This document shows, piece by piece, positions 45,442 through 59,100 of a DNA stretch of 64,000 nucleotides. The stretch is from Triticum aestivum (Eukaryota > Streptophyta > Magnoliopsida > Poales > Poaceae): assembly GCF_018294505.1 (NCBI RefSeq), contig NC_057808.1:225553684-225617683 (forward strand), read 5' to 3'. Position 1 is the first letter of the stretch; each line of letters begins with the position of its first letter. The notes below the pieces were generated by a model. It was given only the letters and a program-made list of their open reading frames with translations, had not been told where the DNA came from and did not search any database. The position numbers and the translations under genes are program-made.

Positions 45442-46676
45442 TCATGGGGGCGGTAGCGGGTAATAGTATTCTCCTTTGGGATCTATGACCTGGTCGAGCA
45501 AAAATCCTGCTATTTCCTCTTGAAGTGCTTCGTATGCGCTCCTCTGGTAGGAGATGGTCCCGCACCTCTTTGAACTGTTAAGAAGGAGATCAATATGCAT
45601 GTGTATTAGTTGTGTGACTAGATATCGACAATCATGTAAGATTTGTGAATAGTGTTCTGGCAAACGTACCCAGTCCTGTCTATCAGATCTGCTCCTTTCG
45701 GACGCCATCATGCGAATGTTCTCGCAAACGTAGTATGCACACACTTCAGTCCCCGGCGCCTGCTTCAGGGCCTTTACGAGAATAGAATTTAATCAGATAA
45801 TAATTAATCAAGCATGTTAATTAATTAATGGTATTGAAACAAGAATTAAAGAGATGGTAGCTAGGTAGCTAGTACTACTTAATTACTTACCTTGGGTCGA
45901 TACCAACATAGCTTTTCTCGCCATTTTCCTGGAGTCACCTTGATGTACTTTGCCCAAGCCCTGCCCGCCGGCAAAGAAAATTAATAAAGGGGTTATTAAA
46001 ATAGTTAATATCAGGAAATGACGAACTAAATAGGCCGAGATATAGTTAATAATGATTGAAATAACCTGTCGACTATCCCCTTCATGATGCTGTAGTCACT
46101 ATCTTTTTAAGTAGTGAGTCTAGTACTTCAACTTTTCCTTCGTCAACTTTAATGTCTAACAAGATCCAGTGGAAGCTGCATGCGCATACGTTTGCATGTA
46201 TAAATTAAGCGGGCATGTGCATAACACTAATCAACTATAACCCTAAACCCTATACACTTATTAACATCTAGCTAGTAAGCAAAAAAAGAATTTGTAGTAC
46301 AAGACAGTGTGACTCACTCGAAGTTGTAAGGAAGTAGTATATCTTCATTGCTATTGAGGCGCTTCAAGAACTCTACCATGTTTTTCTGTACATCTTGTCT
46401 ACACCATTCCAATTTCCATGTGTATTCATTAACGGTATTTGGGTCAATGAACCCAATGCCATAGCGTCCAGCTTTTTCCATTTCATACATCTTCATCCTG
46501 CATAATACCACAGAAAAGAATATATAGTGAGGATATATAATTACAGGTAATTAATGATCAATCAATGAGCACTAGAGCTAGCTTGAGACTTAAATTACAG
46601 AAAGAAATCACTTACAGACAATAGCAACTGACGATAGATTTGTCGAGAACATCTTGATTGAATAACTGAAATAGTT
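45442..46676 (-). pseudogene. Ulp1-like (C48 peptidase) exons of the CACTA gene
   Basis: Proposed minus-strand exons: 46676-46617, 46497-46318, 46175-46066, 45960-45891, 45771-45670 and 45574-45442, with GT and AG at the proposed boundaries. They give ELFQLFNQDVLDKSIVSCYC, MYEMEKAGRYGIGFIDPNT, FHWILLDIKVDEGKVEVLDS, WAKYIKVTPGKWREKLCWY, GTEVCAYYVCENIRMMASER and the end with VIDPKGEYYY. The catalytic His (FHW), Asp (VLDS) and Cys (VCAYYVCE) regions of a Ulp1-like cysteine protease are all visible. A missing base after LDSLLKK and another change near 45535 break the frame. Such domains are common in plant CACTA and Mutator genes. Confidence 0.75.
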
Positions 46677-46683
46677 CTGAATA

Positions 46684-48157
46684 CTAAACGGACAGAGCTT
46701 TCTTATTGAAGTAATGATCTTCCTCGACTTGCACCATGAGGGACTCTCGATTGGAAGTCTTGGTAATTTTCATGTACCAATCATGCAATTCATACATTCT
46801 CGTTGGGAGGTTCTTGACCTCCTCGGGCTCGACCAAAGGTTGGCCCCGGACATATTTCCGTTTTATTTCCTCCTCTCTAAGCGGAGACATGGGCTCGATA
46901 TCGAGGAGTTGTCCAACAGTGATCTTGAGCATTTCAGCCTGCATTATATGCTCCTCGGTTATTACCACATCGCCCAGCTCGGGAACGTAAACGGTTTGCC
47001 CACAATAATATTGGGCGCACGTACTCTCATGTGTTGTTGGCACAACAAGCGTGGGGGGGGGTCGATTGCGCCACCTGTTCTCCCAGCTGGGGAACGGTTT
47101 TCCCACATTTTTTGACAACTGCTTGTTGGCTCGAGCTCGAGCTCGCTTCTTTCTGTAGTCGTGCTCGATGTGCCTTCCTGATTTGGCACTCATAGTTTGA
47201 GTCAACAGGTTGGGAGCTGGTGGTCTAGCCATACGAATGAAGTGGTCAATCTTTTCCTCAGGCACTTTCTCCCTCGGCGGTGTTGCCGGTTTCGGTCCAA
47301 AATGAGCGTCCACTTCGGCCCGCACTATTGCATCGTTTTGCTCCTCGGTCATGTCGTATGGCCTCTGAGGAAGAGGAGCGAGGCTGCTTGGACCATATTT
47401 ATATCGCTTGTCTCCACCTGTACTTCCTGTACTACCTCGACTCGTACCGCTACGCACCATAGCTGCGGCGTGTCTCTTCTGCGATTGCTTAGGCGGCGGA
47501 GACGGCGGACGTGGCTTAGTTGGAGCAGGAGGAGTGACCTGACGCTGTGCCAGACTTGAAGCAGGAGGTGTGGCCTGACACAGTGTCGGACTTGAAGCAG
47601 GAGGTGTGGCCTGACATTGTGCCGGACTTCAAGCAGGAGGTGTGGCCTGACACGGTGTCGGACTTGAAATAGGAGGAGTGGCTTGACGCTGTGCCGGACT
47701 TGAAGTAGGAGTCTGCTCACGCGTTCGTGGACTTGGAGGAGCGGGAGTCTGCTGACACGGTGGCGGACTTCGAGGAGGAGTCGGCAGACACGGTGTCGGT
47801 GGACTTCGAAAGATGATGCAATCCTTTCACCATAGGATGATACGATGTATGGCCTCTCCCAGTGTGTGCTCCTCGTCACCTCCAGGAATGTCAAGCTCTA
47901 GCCCCGAATATGGGTCTACCACCTCATCAACCAAGACACGAGCATAGCCCGCTGGAATCGGGGCGCAATGGAAGGTTGCTTCGGGGGTAATTGTAAAAGC
48001 AACAACGTCCGCCACCTTCATGGATATGTTCTTCATTTTGAAGTGTAGCTCACAGTTAGTGTTCTCTATGATGTCATCCACAGGGTATGTATCCAGCAGT
48101 GCGTCGCCCGGGGCGGAACCAATGCTGCTTCTCGGCATGGATGGAACGGTGCTATCC
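46684..48157 (-). pseudogene. CACTA gene, middle part with proline-rich repeats
   Basis: Continues the reading frame of 59888-61363 across element E. The first block, with KVADVVAFTITPEATFHCAP and GYARVLVDEVVDPYSGLEL, is a conserved part of CACTA second genes. A proline-rich tandem repeat follows at about 47500-47800 (units of about 36 bp, like CQATPPASSPTL), then a conserved part with DHFIRMARPPAPNLLTQTMS and VQVEEDHYFNKKALSV. Nonsense changes lie at about 47825 (TGA), in the repeat near 47628 (TGA) and at 46682-46684 (TAG), after which the Ulp1-like exons follow in the same sense. Confidence 0.75.
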
Positions 48158-51100
48158 TGTGACGCCCGGATAATTAGACTACAGTAATCCCACGTTAATG
48201 ATGCCACGTCACCTTTGTTAGTGTTGCTAACCTCCCGTTAGATCAAAACGTTTCAAAAGCAAATTTGAGTTTTTGACAAATAATGAAAGTTTTCAAATAT
48301 CAAGTACTAAAATGTTCGGAATGTGACATAATTAAGTTTACTAAATTAGGTGCAACCTATGTATTTTTTTTAAACTAAAATGTTTAGGAAATGAGAGGAA
48401 ATAGAAAAGAAGATAAAGAGAAAGGAAAAGAACAAAAACATAAAACACAACGAATAAAGAAAAGGGGCAAAGCCCCTCCCCCTCCCCTGGGCCGAATGGC
48501 CCAACTGGCCTCTGGGCCGCCCGGCCAGCCCACGGCCCACTCCACGCTCTCTGTCCTACAAGGCCACTCCCCCGACCCCAAACCCTAAATCGCCCCACTC
48601 CTCCCACGACCCCCTCGCTCCTCCCACTCCCCCCGATCTGGATCGGGGATCCACCCCGACGACCGCGCCCTGCGCCACCCGACGTCGGCGCCCGTCCTCG
48701 ACAGGGCCCCCCCTGTCGGACCTCCTTATCGCCCCTCCTGCCTCGCACGGCGCCCGCCCGTTGCCTCTGCCTCGCCGACACCGGAGCCCCGCGCCGCCAC
48801 GACTCCGTCGCGCCGTCATCTCCTTCGTTCCTCCTCGACCCCCACTGCCCCGTGCCCTGCAAACCCCTCGTGAGGCCCTCCCCCTCCTTCTCCTCTGTCG
48901 CGCTCCCGCCAGGCCCACCGATGCTCTGCTCCGGCCGGCAACCACGCCTCACACGCTCCGGCCCCGCGCTCACCGCGTCGGGCCGCGCCCTGGCCACGCG
49001 CCCCCACCGTGCCCGACCACCGCGCGCGCGCTCGCGCTGACTGCGCCCCGCATCGCTCCCTGCTCGCGGTCCGCGTGGCCGCCCCGCTGTTGCTCTGCTA
49101 CTGCCGCTGCTCTACCTCCCCCGCAGCCCCGCGTTCCCCGCCACGGATCGCGCACGCCCCGCTGGCGCCGTTCGCCTCCATCGCGCCCGGCCAGCTCCGC
49201 CCCTACCCCCTGCTCCCCTGGCCACGCACCACGTGCCGAGGCTGCCGCCGCACTTGCCGTCCCGCTCCGACGCGCACTCGCCCTGCGCCGCTCCTGGCCC
49301 CGCCCCTCACCTCGCTGCCCCCACTCGGGCCGGCTACGGCCGCCCTTGCCATGGCCGCCGCCAGCCAGCACGCGGCGGGGCCAGCGCCCCGCCACGGCCA
49401 GACCCCGTTCGGGCGCCCCGCCCGCTTCGCCCTTTTCCACTCGGGTTCGCCCGCCCCGCTGCACGCTCGACCCGTTAGGGGCCCTGGCCCAATGACAAGC
49501 CGGGGTACACCCCGCAGAACATTTTATATAAAAAAAGAATTAAAAATATAATAACAATAATTAGCATAACCTAATCACTAGTTAACTTAATTAAACCCTG
49601 TTTTCGCCTAATCTGTCAATATGACACAGGGGCCCCACCCCCTAGTTATTAATTATTTAACCCTAATTACCCTAATCAGTCAATGACATGTGGGACCCAC
49701 GTGTCAGATGACTGCTTGACGTCAGCATGATGTCATGCTGATGTCATCGCAACACTGTTTTGGATAATGTTGAATTAAATAATTAATTAAAATTCAGAAA
49801 TGATTAAATCTTTAGAAAATCATAAAAAATAATCCGTAACTCGGATGAAAATACTTTCTACATGAAAGTTGCTCAGAACGACGAGACGAATCCGAATACG
49901 CAGTCTGTTCGTCTGCCACGCATCCCCTAGCATAGTGAACCTGCAACATTTCACCTCCGTTCATTTGTCCGAAAACGTGAAACACCGGGGATACTTTCCC
50001 GGATGTTTCCCCCCTTCACCGTATCACCTCATACCGCGTTGGGAACACGTCTAGCTCTGCCTGTTGTCCTGTTATGCACTTGCTTGCTATGTATTTACTG
50101 TTTCTTTCCCCCCTCTTCTCGGTAGACCCGTGACGATGCTGATGCTGCCCTGTTCGACTACGGAGTTGACGACCCCTCCTTCTTGCCAGAGCAACCAGGC
50201 AAGCCCCCCCCCCTTGATCACCAGATATCGCCTATTCCTTCTCTATACTGCTTGCATTAGAGTAGTGTAGCATGTTACTGCTTTCGGTTAATCCTATACT
50301 GATGCATAGCCTGTCATTGTTGCTACAGTTGTTACCCTTACCTGCTATCCTACTGCTTAGTATAGGATGCTAGTGTTCCATCAGTGGCCCTACACTCTTG
50401 TCCGTCTGCCATGCTATACTACTGGGCCGTGATCACTTCGGGAGGTGATCACGGGTATATACTATATACATTATATACATGACACATGTGGTGACTAAAG
50501 TCGGGTCGGCTCGTGGAGTACCCGCAAGTGATTCTGATGAGGGGGCTGAAAGGACAGGTGGCTCCATCCCGGTAGAGGTGGGCCTGGGTTCCTGACGGCC
50601 CCCGACTGTTACTTTGTGGCGGAGCGACAGGGCAGGTTGAGACCACCTAGGAGAGAGGTGGGCCTGGCCCTGGTCGGCGTTCGCGGATACTTCAATAACA
50701 CGCTTAACGAGTTCTTGGTATTTGATCTGAGTCTGGCCATTTGGTCTATACGCACTAACCATCTACGCGGGAGTAGTTATGGGTATCCCGGCGTCGTGGT
50801 ATCAGCCGAAGCCTTCGTGACGTCAGCGACTGAGTGGCGCGCGCCGCATTGGACCGTAAGCTCGCGCTTGTATTAAGGGGGCTAGGTCTGCTTCCGGCCG
50901 CGTACGCAACATGCAGGTGTGCAATGGGCGATGGGCCCAGACCCCTGCGCGCATAGGTTTAGACCGGCGTGCTTACCTCTCTGTTGTGCCTAGGTGGGGC
51001 TGCGACGTGTTGATCTTACGAGGCCGGGCATGACCCAGAAAAGTGTGTCCGGCCAAATGGGATCGAGCGTGTTGGGTTATGTGGTGCACCCCTGCAGGGA

Positions 51101-51895
51101 AGTTTATCTATTCGAATAGCCGTGTCCCTCGGTAAAAGGACGACCCGGAGTTGTACCTTGACCTTATGACAACTAGAACTGGATACTTAATAAAACACAC
51201 CCTTCCAAGTGCCAGATATAACCCGGTGATCGCTCTCTAACAGGGCGACGAGGAGGGGATCGCCGGGTAGGATTATGCTATACGATGCTACTTGGAGGAC
51301 TTCATCTACTCTCTTCTACATGCTTCAAGATGGAGGCTGCCAGAAGCGTAGTCTTCGACAGGATTAGCTATCCCCCTCTTATTCTGGCATTCTGCAGTTC
51401 AGTCCACTGATATGGCCCTTTACACATATACCCATGCATATGTAGTGTAGCTCCTTGCTTGCGAGTACTTTGGATGAGTACTCACGGTTGCTTTCTCCCT
51501 CTTTTCCCCTTTCTATACCTGATTGTCGCAACCAGATGCTGGAGTCCAGGAGCTAGAGATCCCGAGGATGATTCTACATGGAGTTCGGCTTCAAGGAGTA
51601 GTTAGGAGGTCCCAGGCAGGAGGCCTTGCCTTTTCGATCGTTGCTACTTTTGTGCTAGCCTTCTTAAGGCAAACTTGTTTAACTTATGTCTGTACTTAGA
51701 TATTGTTGCTTCCGCTGACTCGTCTATGATCGAGCACTTGTATTCGAGCCCTCGAGGCCCCTGGCTTGTATTATGATGCTTGTATGACTTATTTATGTTT
51801 TAGAGTTGTGTTGTGATATCTTCCCGTGAGTCCCTGATCTTGATCGTACACATTTGCATGCATGATTAGTGTACGGTCAAATCGGGGGCGTCACA
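48158..51895 (+). repeat. 5' LTR of element E
   Basis: Begins TGTGACGCCCGGATAATTAG and ends GGGGGCGTCACA. It contains a very GC- and CpG-rich block at about 48470-49500 in which long frames are open on both strands by composition; these are not supported as genes. AT-rich sequence follows, with a TATA-like TTTTATATAAAA at 49520-49531. Confidence 0.9.
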
Positions 51896-54800
51896 AGTTG
51901 GTATCAGAGCCAACTGCCTGTAGGAATCCCCCTTTCCAACTCCTTGGCCGAAGTCGAGTCTAGTCATTGAAAACTTTTTACTAACATGGCTGTGTGGCTT
52001 ACGGGCCCACGTCGCCATTGGGTGGTATTAGGATCTTTTACTCCTTGTCTATACTCTGGGACTCTGATCTCTCTTCTATTCGGGTTAATTGAATTTTGCT
52101 AAATCTAACATTAGGATCTCGTTATCACTTTCACCCGGAGAGCCCCTTATTACTGATGATCGTCTGCTGCACGTGAAGACCCTGAAGATACTCTCCGCTG
52201 ATAACCCGAGAACTTGTGTTCATCGCTTTTGCAATTCCCTTTCATCGATAAACTCCTATGGATAACCACGTATACTCGCCATTCATACAATGTTTCCCAG
52301 TTGATCTTGTTATTACAAGATACCCCGAAATTCTCTCTGTTGTTCCGAGAATCCTTTGAGCTTACTGCCTTGCTGTTCTTTGCCACATGAATACCACTAT
52401 GGATAATTCTAGCACTTACCGAGTATCCGCTCATCCCCAGTTGATTCATGTATTTCACAAAAGCCTTCAAAATACTATTTGAACTTCCGAAAATCCTGAG
52501 GAGCCTATTGCTCTTGAAATTCTTACTTGCTTGCATTATGGTTAATCCCATAAGTCTAATCTTATTGGCATCTCTTGTCATTATCATTTTGAGTCCGTTG
52601 ATTCAATTTGTTGCGAAAGCTCGCAATCCTCAATCAGATCCTAGAATTCATCCTTCCGGCTCAGACGTCATTTTAAACGTGAGCTGGATCTCGAGCAATC
52701 AAATTTGCCATCGATTGTACCCGTAAGTTTACTCGACTTATCCATCCTCAATCAGAGCGTTTGCTTCTGATCCCTTGAATTTGAAATTATAATTCCTTTG
52801 CTTTGAGCTTTGAGTTAGTCAGTTGTTTCTATAATCTGATCTCCTTGCATTTCTTTCCTCTGGTTGAGTACTGATGCTCACATCAGATCCCTTGTGGACC
52901 ATCAGACCCTTTTGTCAGATTTTACCCGACAATGTCCTTCATATTAAATAAGCTTGTGAGCTTTTCCTCGGATACCTGATGCCTTTGGTAAATTGTATCC
53001 TCTCGTTTTGTCACCCATGCTCTACTATCGAGCTTGAGTTATTTACCCCTGAAGTTTGTGTTATATGTTTCCATGATGCCCCGATGGGTTGAACCTAGGC
53101 CTTCCTTAATATGTGTGACCTCGAAAGTTTTCACGAGTCCTACTCTTCTGGTATTTTGCTAGATAAAATTTCAACATTACAACTTCTTCGAAAATGAGAA
53201 GTGAATGAAAGGTTATGCATTAGAGAAGTGGGAGTCGACCTTGAACTTTGTGTTCATGCCCATGGACACGATGTAGATCTTATCATTAAAAGCTTCTCTT
53301 AAATTAATTATTCCCTTGGTATAAGTTCATCTTATATCTGGGATCTGGCCTTTTGCAATCATGGTTCGGACCGTGTTCTCCTTTAAATACCATTTCTCGT
53401 ACAAGTTTAAGCACTTGTCTTCTGCAGATCTTTGCACCTGTCCAACCTTTAGTTTGATCTACCGTCGAGTATTACACTCTGGTATCTTGAAAATATCATG
53501 GAACTGCATAACTTCTTATGGGTTCTTCATCAACTGTTATTTCTCACCGATTCCAATTTTCCTGGGTTCTGGATTGTCGTCAACCGAGAACACCGATATG
53601 TGAACCGATTCCGCATTCCGGTTCAATAACCCTAAGTAATTTTCGTTGCTTATGAGTTTAATAATCCTTCAAGTCATTCCTAGCCTGATTGTCTATTCAT
53701 TATCGTGCAATTTTTTTTTAACTGTGCTACCTGGTCCTTCTTCCCGGAGCATCATTTTTGATGATGAGCTAAGCTTACGTCGATCTTCCTCATCATATCA
53801 TTTCGCCTTGAACAACAAGCTTGATTTTGAGTTTGTGTCGTACCCATGGTTCCAATAACCTTTCGCTTCATCATTACTTTGACTTGATGTCGTTGCTAAT
53901 TGATTACATCTTCTTGAAATCTCTCGACCAATGTGTCGTGGTCATTATCAACCTTTTGAGCTCTTCCAGGATATCAATTGAGTTCATGATGAGAAATACC
54001 ATCCTTGCCCCGATGATTTGTGTTATCTTTGACCACTTTATTGCCTTCCGTTTAACACAAACTTGTTCGTGTTTTGTGTTATACCTTGAGATCCTTGCTA
54101 TCCAGCATTTGTTCTTCTTTACCTTGGAGTATTACCATCTTTTATGTCAAGAATGTCATGGGAAATTTCACCACCTCTTAAGAAATCTTGGTATGGTGAT
54201 ACTTCTCACCATCACCATTCCTTCTTGGGTCCTCGTGTTGATTCCAACCGGGGTACCAACGAGTGAGCGGTGCTGTTTGGATCCTGCCCTTCTAGCAACC
54301 CTATTGCTTTGAAGTTAATGGTCGGCTGTTCATTCTTAGACTATTGATTATTGAATCACCATTCCGATGTTGGTCGTGCAACCCAGCCCATATTTCGGGT
54401 GCACCTTTCAACCAATGTTTAATTGTGTATGTTTTCCTCGAGCATACATCATTATACCATTTGATCTGACAAATGTTATCTCCTTGTTCACATGATTATG
54501 GAAATCCATCTTTTTGGAAATCTCGAGGAATTGTCGCTGAGTCCATCAGCCACCCCCTCATCCTCTCCTTGATTAAATGATGAACTCTTGTTTCGGAACT
54601 CGCTTCCATGGTTTAATTCCCGAGAATCATACAATGTCACCTCGACAATTTGTGTTGCACCTTTCTTCTCAGGCATCCTGGGTCTGAGGTATCCTGACAC
54701 CAATCTGATCTGAATCTTGGTCAGAAATGATGGTTGGAACATAATTCCAAGAGTTATAACATTGGTCTTTATATAACCCGGTAAGATGATGTCATGCCTA

Positions 54801-56104
54801 GCACACCTGGCCGGATGACCTATTGATATAGTATCCTCTTTACCAAGGTTAGCCATTCTTCCATGAGGAAATTGTAAGACTTATTCCATAAGTTATTCCT
54901 GATGGATTCTTTGTGTATCCATAGCCTGATCTTTACCTAATGACCATGTCAATGCTATCTCGAAGCATGTCTGTGGTACTTCGATTTTCAACAAGAACAT
55001 TTGAAGCCCAATGCTAAATGTTTCCTGCTCAGTTATCCAAACACCGTTGTATGGTAATGTCATGAAATTCCTCTCCCCTACCTAAAGAGTTTTATACATT
55101 ATATCCTGTCATGGATATCATGCTCAGCTTGTCCTTGGGAAGGATATACCCTTGAAATATGTGTTTAATCACATTTTCCTTTCCATTGTTCTGTTTTAAT
55201 CTGATGATCACCCTTTTCCTTTCCATTATTTTATTTAGTCTTTCTTGTGATCTATATGATCTAAGCAGTAATAATTCACTTCTTATGTAAACACCTCGGT
55301 GTACTACTCTGTCAATAAGACCCTGTTACTATTGTTGATGACATTCCGGTAGCCACCGATGGACGAGAACTTTGCCTATTGGTCCGCCTCGTTTCAACGA
55401 GCAGGAAAATGGTTCTCTTCATCCCTCGCCCTTGGTACCGACGATGTTGCTGACATATAACTGACAGGCTACACTCTGACATGCCTTGCTATCATGATCG
55501 TGCAAGATGTCACCGCCCTTCCTACTTTAACCACATGGTGGGCCCATAACCCACAGTTCCATAGGATTAAAACCTGACTCTCCTGTGCACCCCCTGTTCC
55601 CAAATTTATTCATCGCGCGTGGCCTCGTATGTAATTCACGGACCACCGTCCTAGTGATCTGTTCTGGTAACAGACGCAATACTCAATCTCGTTGCTCTGG
55701 ACCCCTTTCGCATGTTGTTTCAGACATCGAACGATTGCCCATCCGTTTGAAACTTCTCATGGTACCTTCTTACTTTGCTCTCGATAACTTCTTAAGTTAC
55801 AATTCGAGAGATACTTATGCTTCTTCCCCTGAGTTAACCGTCCGATGCTCAATTTTGTTAGAATCCGTCCTTATAGAATTTTCCCCCTCTTATCCATTCG
55901 TAAGTCCGGTGAAGTTCCTGAAGAAAGGATGCCGATTTCATCATGATGACCTGAAGCAGAGAAATGAAGACATCAATGTAATGGGTCGACCTCTCCGAGA
56001 TGTGCAACAAGAACGAGAAGATCCGTTAGAATTTCGTAACCAAATATTCCCCCTTACTCCCCCTCTTAAATCTCGGGACGAGATTTCTTGTAGTGGAGGA
56101 GAAT
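51896..56104 (+). other. Element E interior with primer-binding site and polypurine tract
   Basis: TGGTATCAGAGCC at 51899-51911 is the tRNA-Met-type primer site, three bases after the LTR. GTAGTGGAGGAGAA at 56090-56103 is the polypurine tract. Between them no frame longer than about 175 codons exists on either strand, and none shows retrotransposon motifs. The sequence is rich in TCTT/CCTT-type words on the plus strand, with stop codons in all frames. Confidence 0.82.
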
Positions 56105-59100
56105 TGTGACGCCCGGAGAATTAGACTACAGTAATCCCACATTAACGATGCCACGTCACCTTTGTTAGTGTTGCTAACCTCCCGTTAGATCAAAACGTTT
56201 CAAAAGCAAATTTGAATTTTTGACAAATAATAGAAGTTTTCAAATATCAAGTACTAAAATGTTCGGAATGTGACATAATTAAGTTTACCAAATTAGGTGC
56301 AACCTATGTATTTTTTTTAAACTAAAATGTTTAGGAAATGAGAGGAAACAGAAAAGAAGATAAAGAGAAAGGAAAAGAACAAAAACAGAAAACACAACGA
56401 ATAAAGAAAAGGGGCAAAGCCCCTCCCCCTCCACTGGGCCGAATGGCCCAACTGGCCTCTGGGCCGCCCGGCCAGCCCACGGCCCACTCCACGCTCTCTG
56501 TCCTACAAGGCCACTCCCCCCGACCCCAAACCCTAAATCGCCCCACTCCTCCCACGACCCCCCTCGCTCCTCCCACTCCCCCCGATCTGGATCGGGGATC
56601 CACCCCGACGACCGCGCCCTGCGCCACCCGACGTCGGCGCCCGTCCTCGACAGGGCCCCGCCCTGTCACCGGACCTCCTTATCGCCCCTCCTGCCTCGCA
56701 CGGCGCCCGCCCGTGGCCTCTGCCTCGCCGACACCGGAGCCCCGCGCCGCCACGACTCCGTCGCCGCCCGTCATCTCCGTCGTCCTCCTCGACCCCCACT
56801 GCCCCGTGCCCTGCAAACCCCTCGTGAGGCCCTCCCCCTCCTTCTCCTCTGTCGCGCTCCTGCCGCGCCCACCGATGCTCTGCTCCGGCCGCAACCACGC
56901 TTCACGCGCTCCGGCCCTGCGCTCACCGCGGTCGGGCCGCGCCCTGGCCACGCGCCCCACCGTGCCCGACAACCGCGCGCGCGCTCGCGCTGACCGCGCC
57001 CCGCATCGCTCCCTGCTCACGCGCGTGGCCGCCCCGCTGTTGCTCTGCTACTGCCGCTGCTCTACCTCCCCCGTAGCCCCGCGTCCCCGCCACGGATCGC
57101 GCACGCCCCCGCCGGCGCCGTTCGTCTCCATCGCGCTGCGGCCAACTCCGCCCTACCCCCTGCTCCCCGTGGACACGCACTGCGTGCCGAGGCCGCCGCC
57201 GCACTTGCCGTCCCGCTCCGCCGCGGCACTCGCCCTGCGCCGCTCCTGGCCCCGCCCCTCACCTCGCTGCCCCCACTCGGGCCGGCTACGGCCGCCCTGC
57301 CATGGCCGCCGGCCAGCCAGCACGCGGCCGGGGCCAGCGCCCTGCCACGGCCAGAGCCCCGTTCGGGCGCCCCGCCCGCTTCGCCCTTTTCCGCTCGGGT
57401 TCGCCCGCCCCGCTGCACGCTCGACCCGTTAGGGGCCCTGGCCTAATGACAGCCGGGGTCCACCCCGCAGAACATTTTTATATATATAAAAGAATTAAAA
57501 AATATAATAACAATAAAATATTAATTAATTAATTAAAGAATTAATTAACTTAATTAATCATAATTAGAATAACCTAATCACTAGTTAACTTAATTAAACC
57601 CTGTTTAGCCTAATCTATCAATGACACGGGGGCCCTACCCCCTGTTGACCAGTCAAACATTGACTGGTCAACTGGGTCCCCCTGGCCCACATGTCAGCCC
57701 CTGTGTAAACTGCTGTGTACACAGGGCTGGGTACATTTAGCAATTTCTCTTTTATTTTCGAATTAAAATAAATCCTGGAAATTTAGAAAATCATTTAAAC
57801 TTATAAAAATCATATAAAATAATCCGTAACTCGGATGAAAATATTTTGTACATGAAAGTTGCTCAGAACGACGAGACGAATCCGAATACGCAACCTGTTC
57901 GCCAGCCACACGTCCCTAGCATAGCAAACCTGCAACATTTCACCTCCGGTTCATCTGTCCGAAAACGCGAAACATCGGGAATACTTTCCCGGATGTTCCC
58001 CCCCTTCGCCGGTACCACCTACTGCCGCGTTAGGACACACCTAGCACCGCTCATTGTCATGTCACGCATCATCATGCTTATGTTTGCATTGTATTTACTG
58101 TTTCTTCCCCCCCTTCTCTCCGGTAGACTACGAGACCGACGCTGCTGCTGCCCAGTTCGACTACGGAGTTGACGACCCCGCCTACTTGCCAGAGCAACCA
58201 GGCAAGCCCCCCCTTGATCACCAGATATCGCCTATTCCTTCTCTATACTGCTTGCATTAGAGTAGTGTAGCATGTTACTGCTTTCGGTTTATCCTATACT
58301 GATGCATAGCCTGTCATTGTTGCTACAGTTGTTACCCTTACCTGCTATCCTACTGCTTAGTATAGGATGCTAGTGTTCCATCAGTGGCCCTACACTCTTG
58401 TCCGTCTGCCATGCTATACTACTGGGTCGTGATCACTTCGGGAGGTGATCACGGGTATATACTATATACAATTATACATGACACATGTGGTGACTAAAGT
58501 CGGGTCGGCTCGTTGAGTACCCGCAAGTGATTCTGATGAGGGGGCTGAAAGGACAGGTGGCTCCATCCCGGTAGAGGTGGGCCTGGGTTCCGGACGGCCC
58601 CCGACTGTTACTTTGCGGCGGAGCGACATGGTAGGTTGAGACCACCTAGGAGAGAGGTGGGTCTGGCCCTGGTCGGCGTTCGCGGATACTTAACACGCTT
58701 AACGAGATCTTGGTATTTGATCTGAGTCCAGCCATTTGGTCTATACGCACTAACCAGCTACGCGGGAACAGTTATGGGCACTCGACATCGTGGTATCAGC
58801 CGAAGCTCTTCTTGACGTCAGCGACGGAGCGGCGCGCGCCGGATTGGACTGGAACGCCTGCTAGGCTAGGTCTGCTTCCGGCCGCCCTTGCAACGTGCAG
58901 GTGTGCAATGGGCGATGGGCCCAGACCCCTGCGGGCATAGGATTTAGACCGGCGTGTTGACCTCTCTGTTGAGCCTAGGTGGGGCTGCGACGTGTTGATC
59001 TTACGAGGCCGGGCATGACCCAGAAAAGTGTGTCCGGCCAAATGGGATTGAGCGTGTTGGGTTATGTGGTGCACCCCTGCAGGGAAGTTTATCTATTCGA

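Noticed and set aside
47500..47800. Regular 36-bp repeats that could suggest a CRISPR-like or satellite array
   Set aside because: The units are in frame, encode a proline-rich linker of the CACTA gene, and have no spacers.
55585..56109. 174-codon frame near the end of the element E interior
   Set aside because: No retrotransposon motif, low-complexity character, and it runs into the LTR start; kept as non-coding.
56338..57432. 364-codon frame (and partners on both strands, also 48341-49551) in GC-rich sequence
   Set aside because: The frames are open on several frames and both strands, are rich in Pro/Arg/Ala as GC composition predicts, lie inside the LTRs of element E, and are not kept in length between the two LTR copies.
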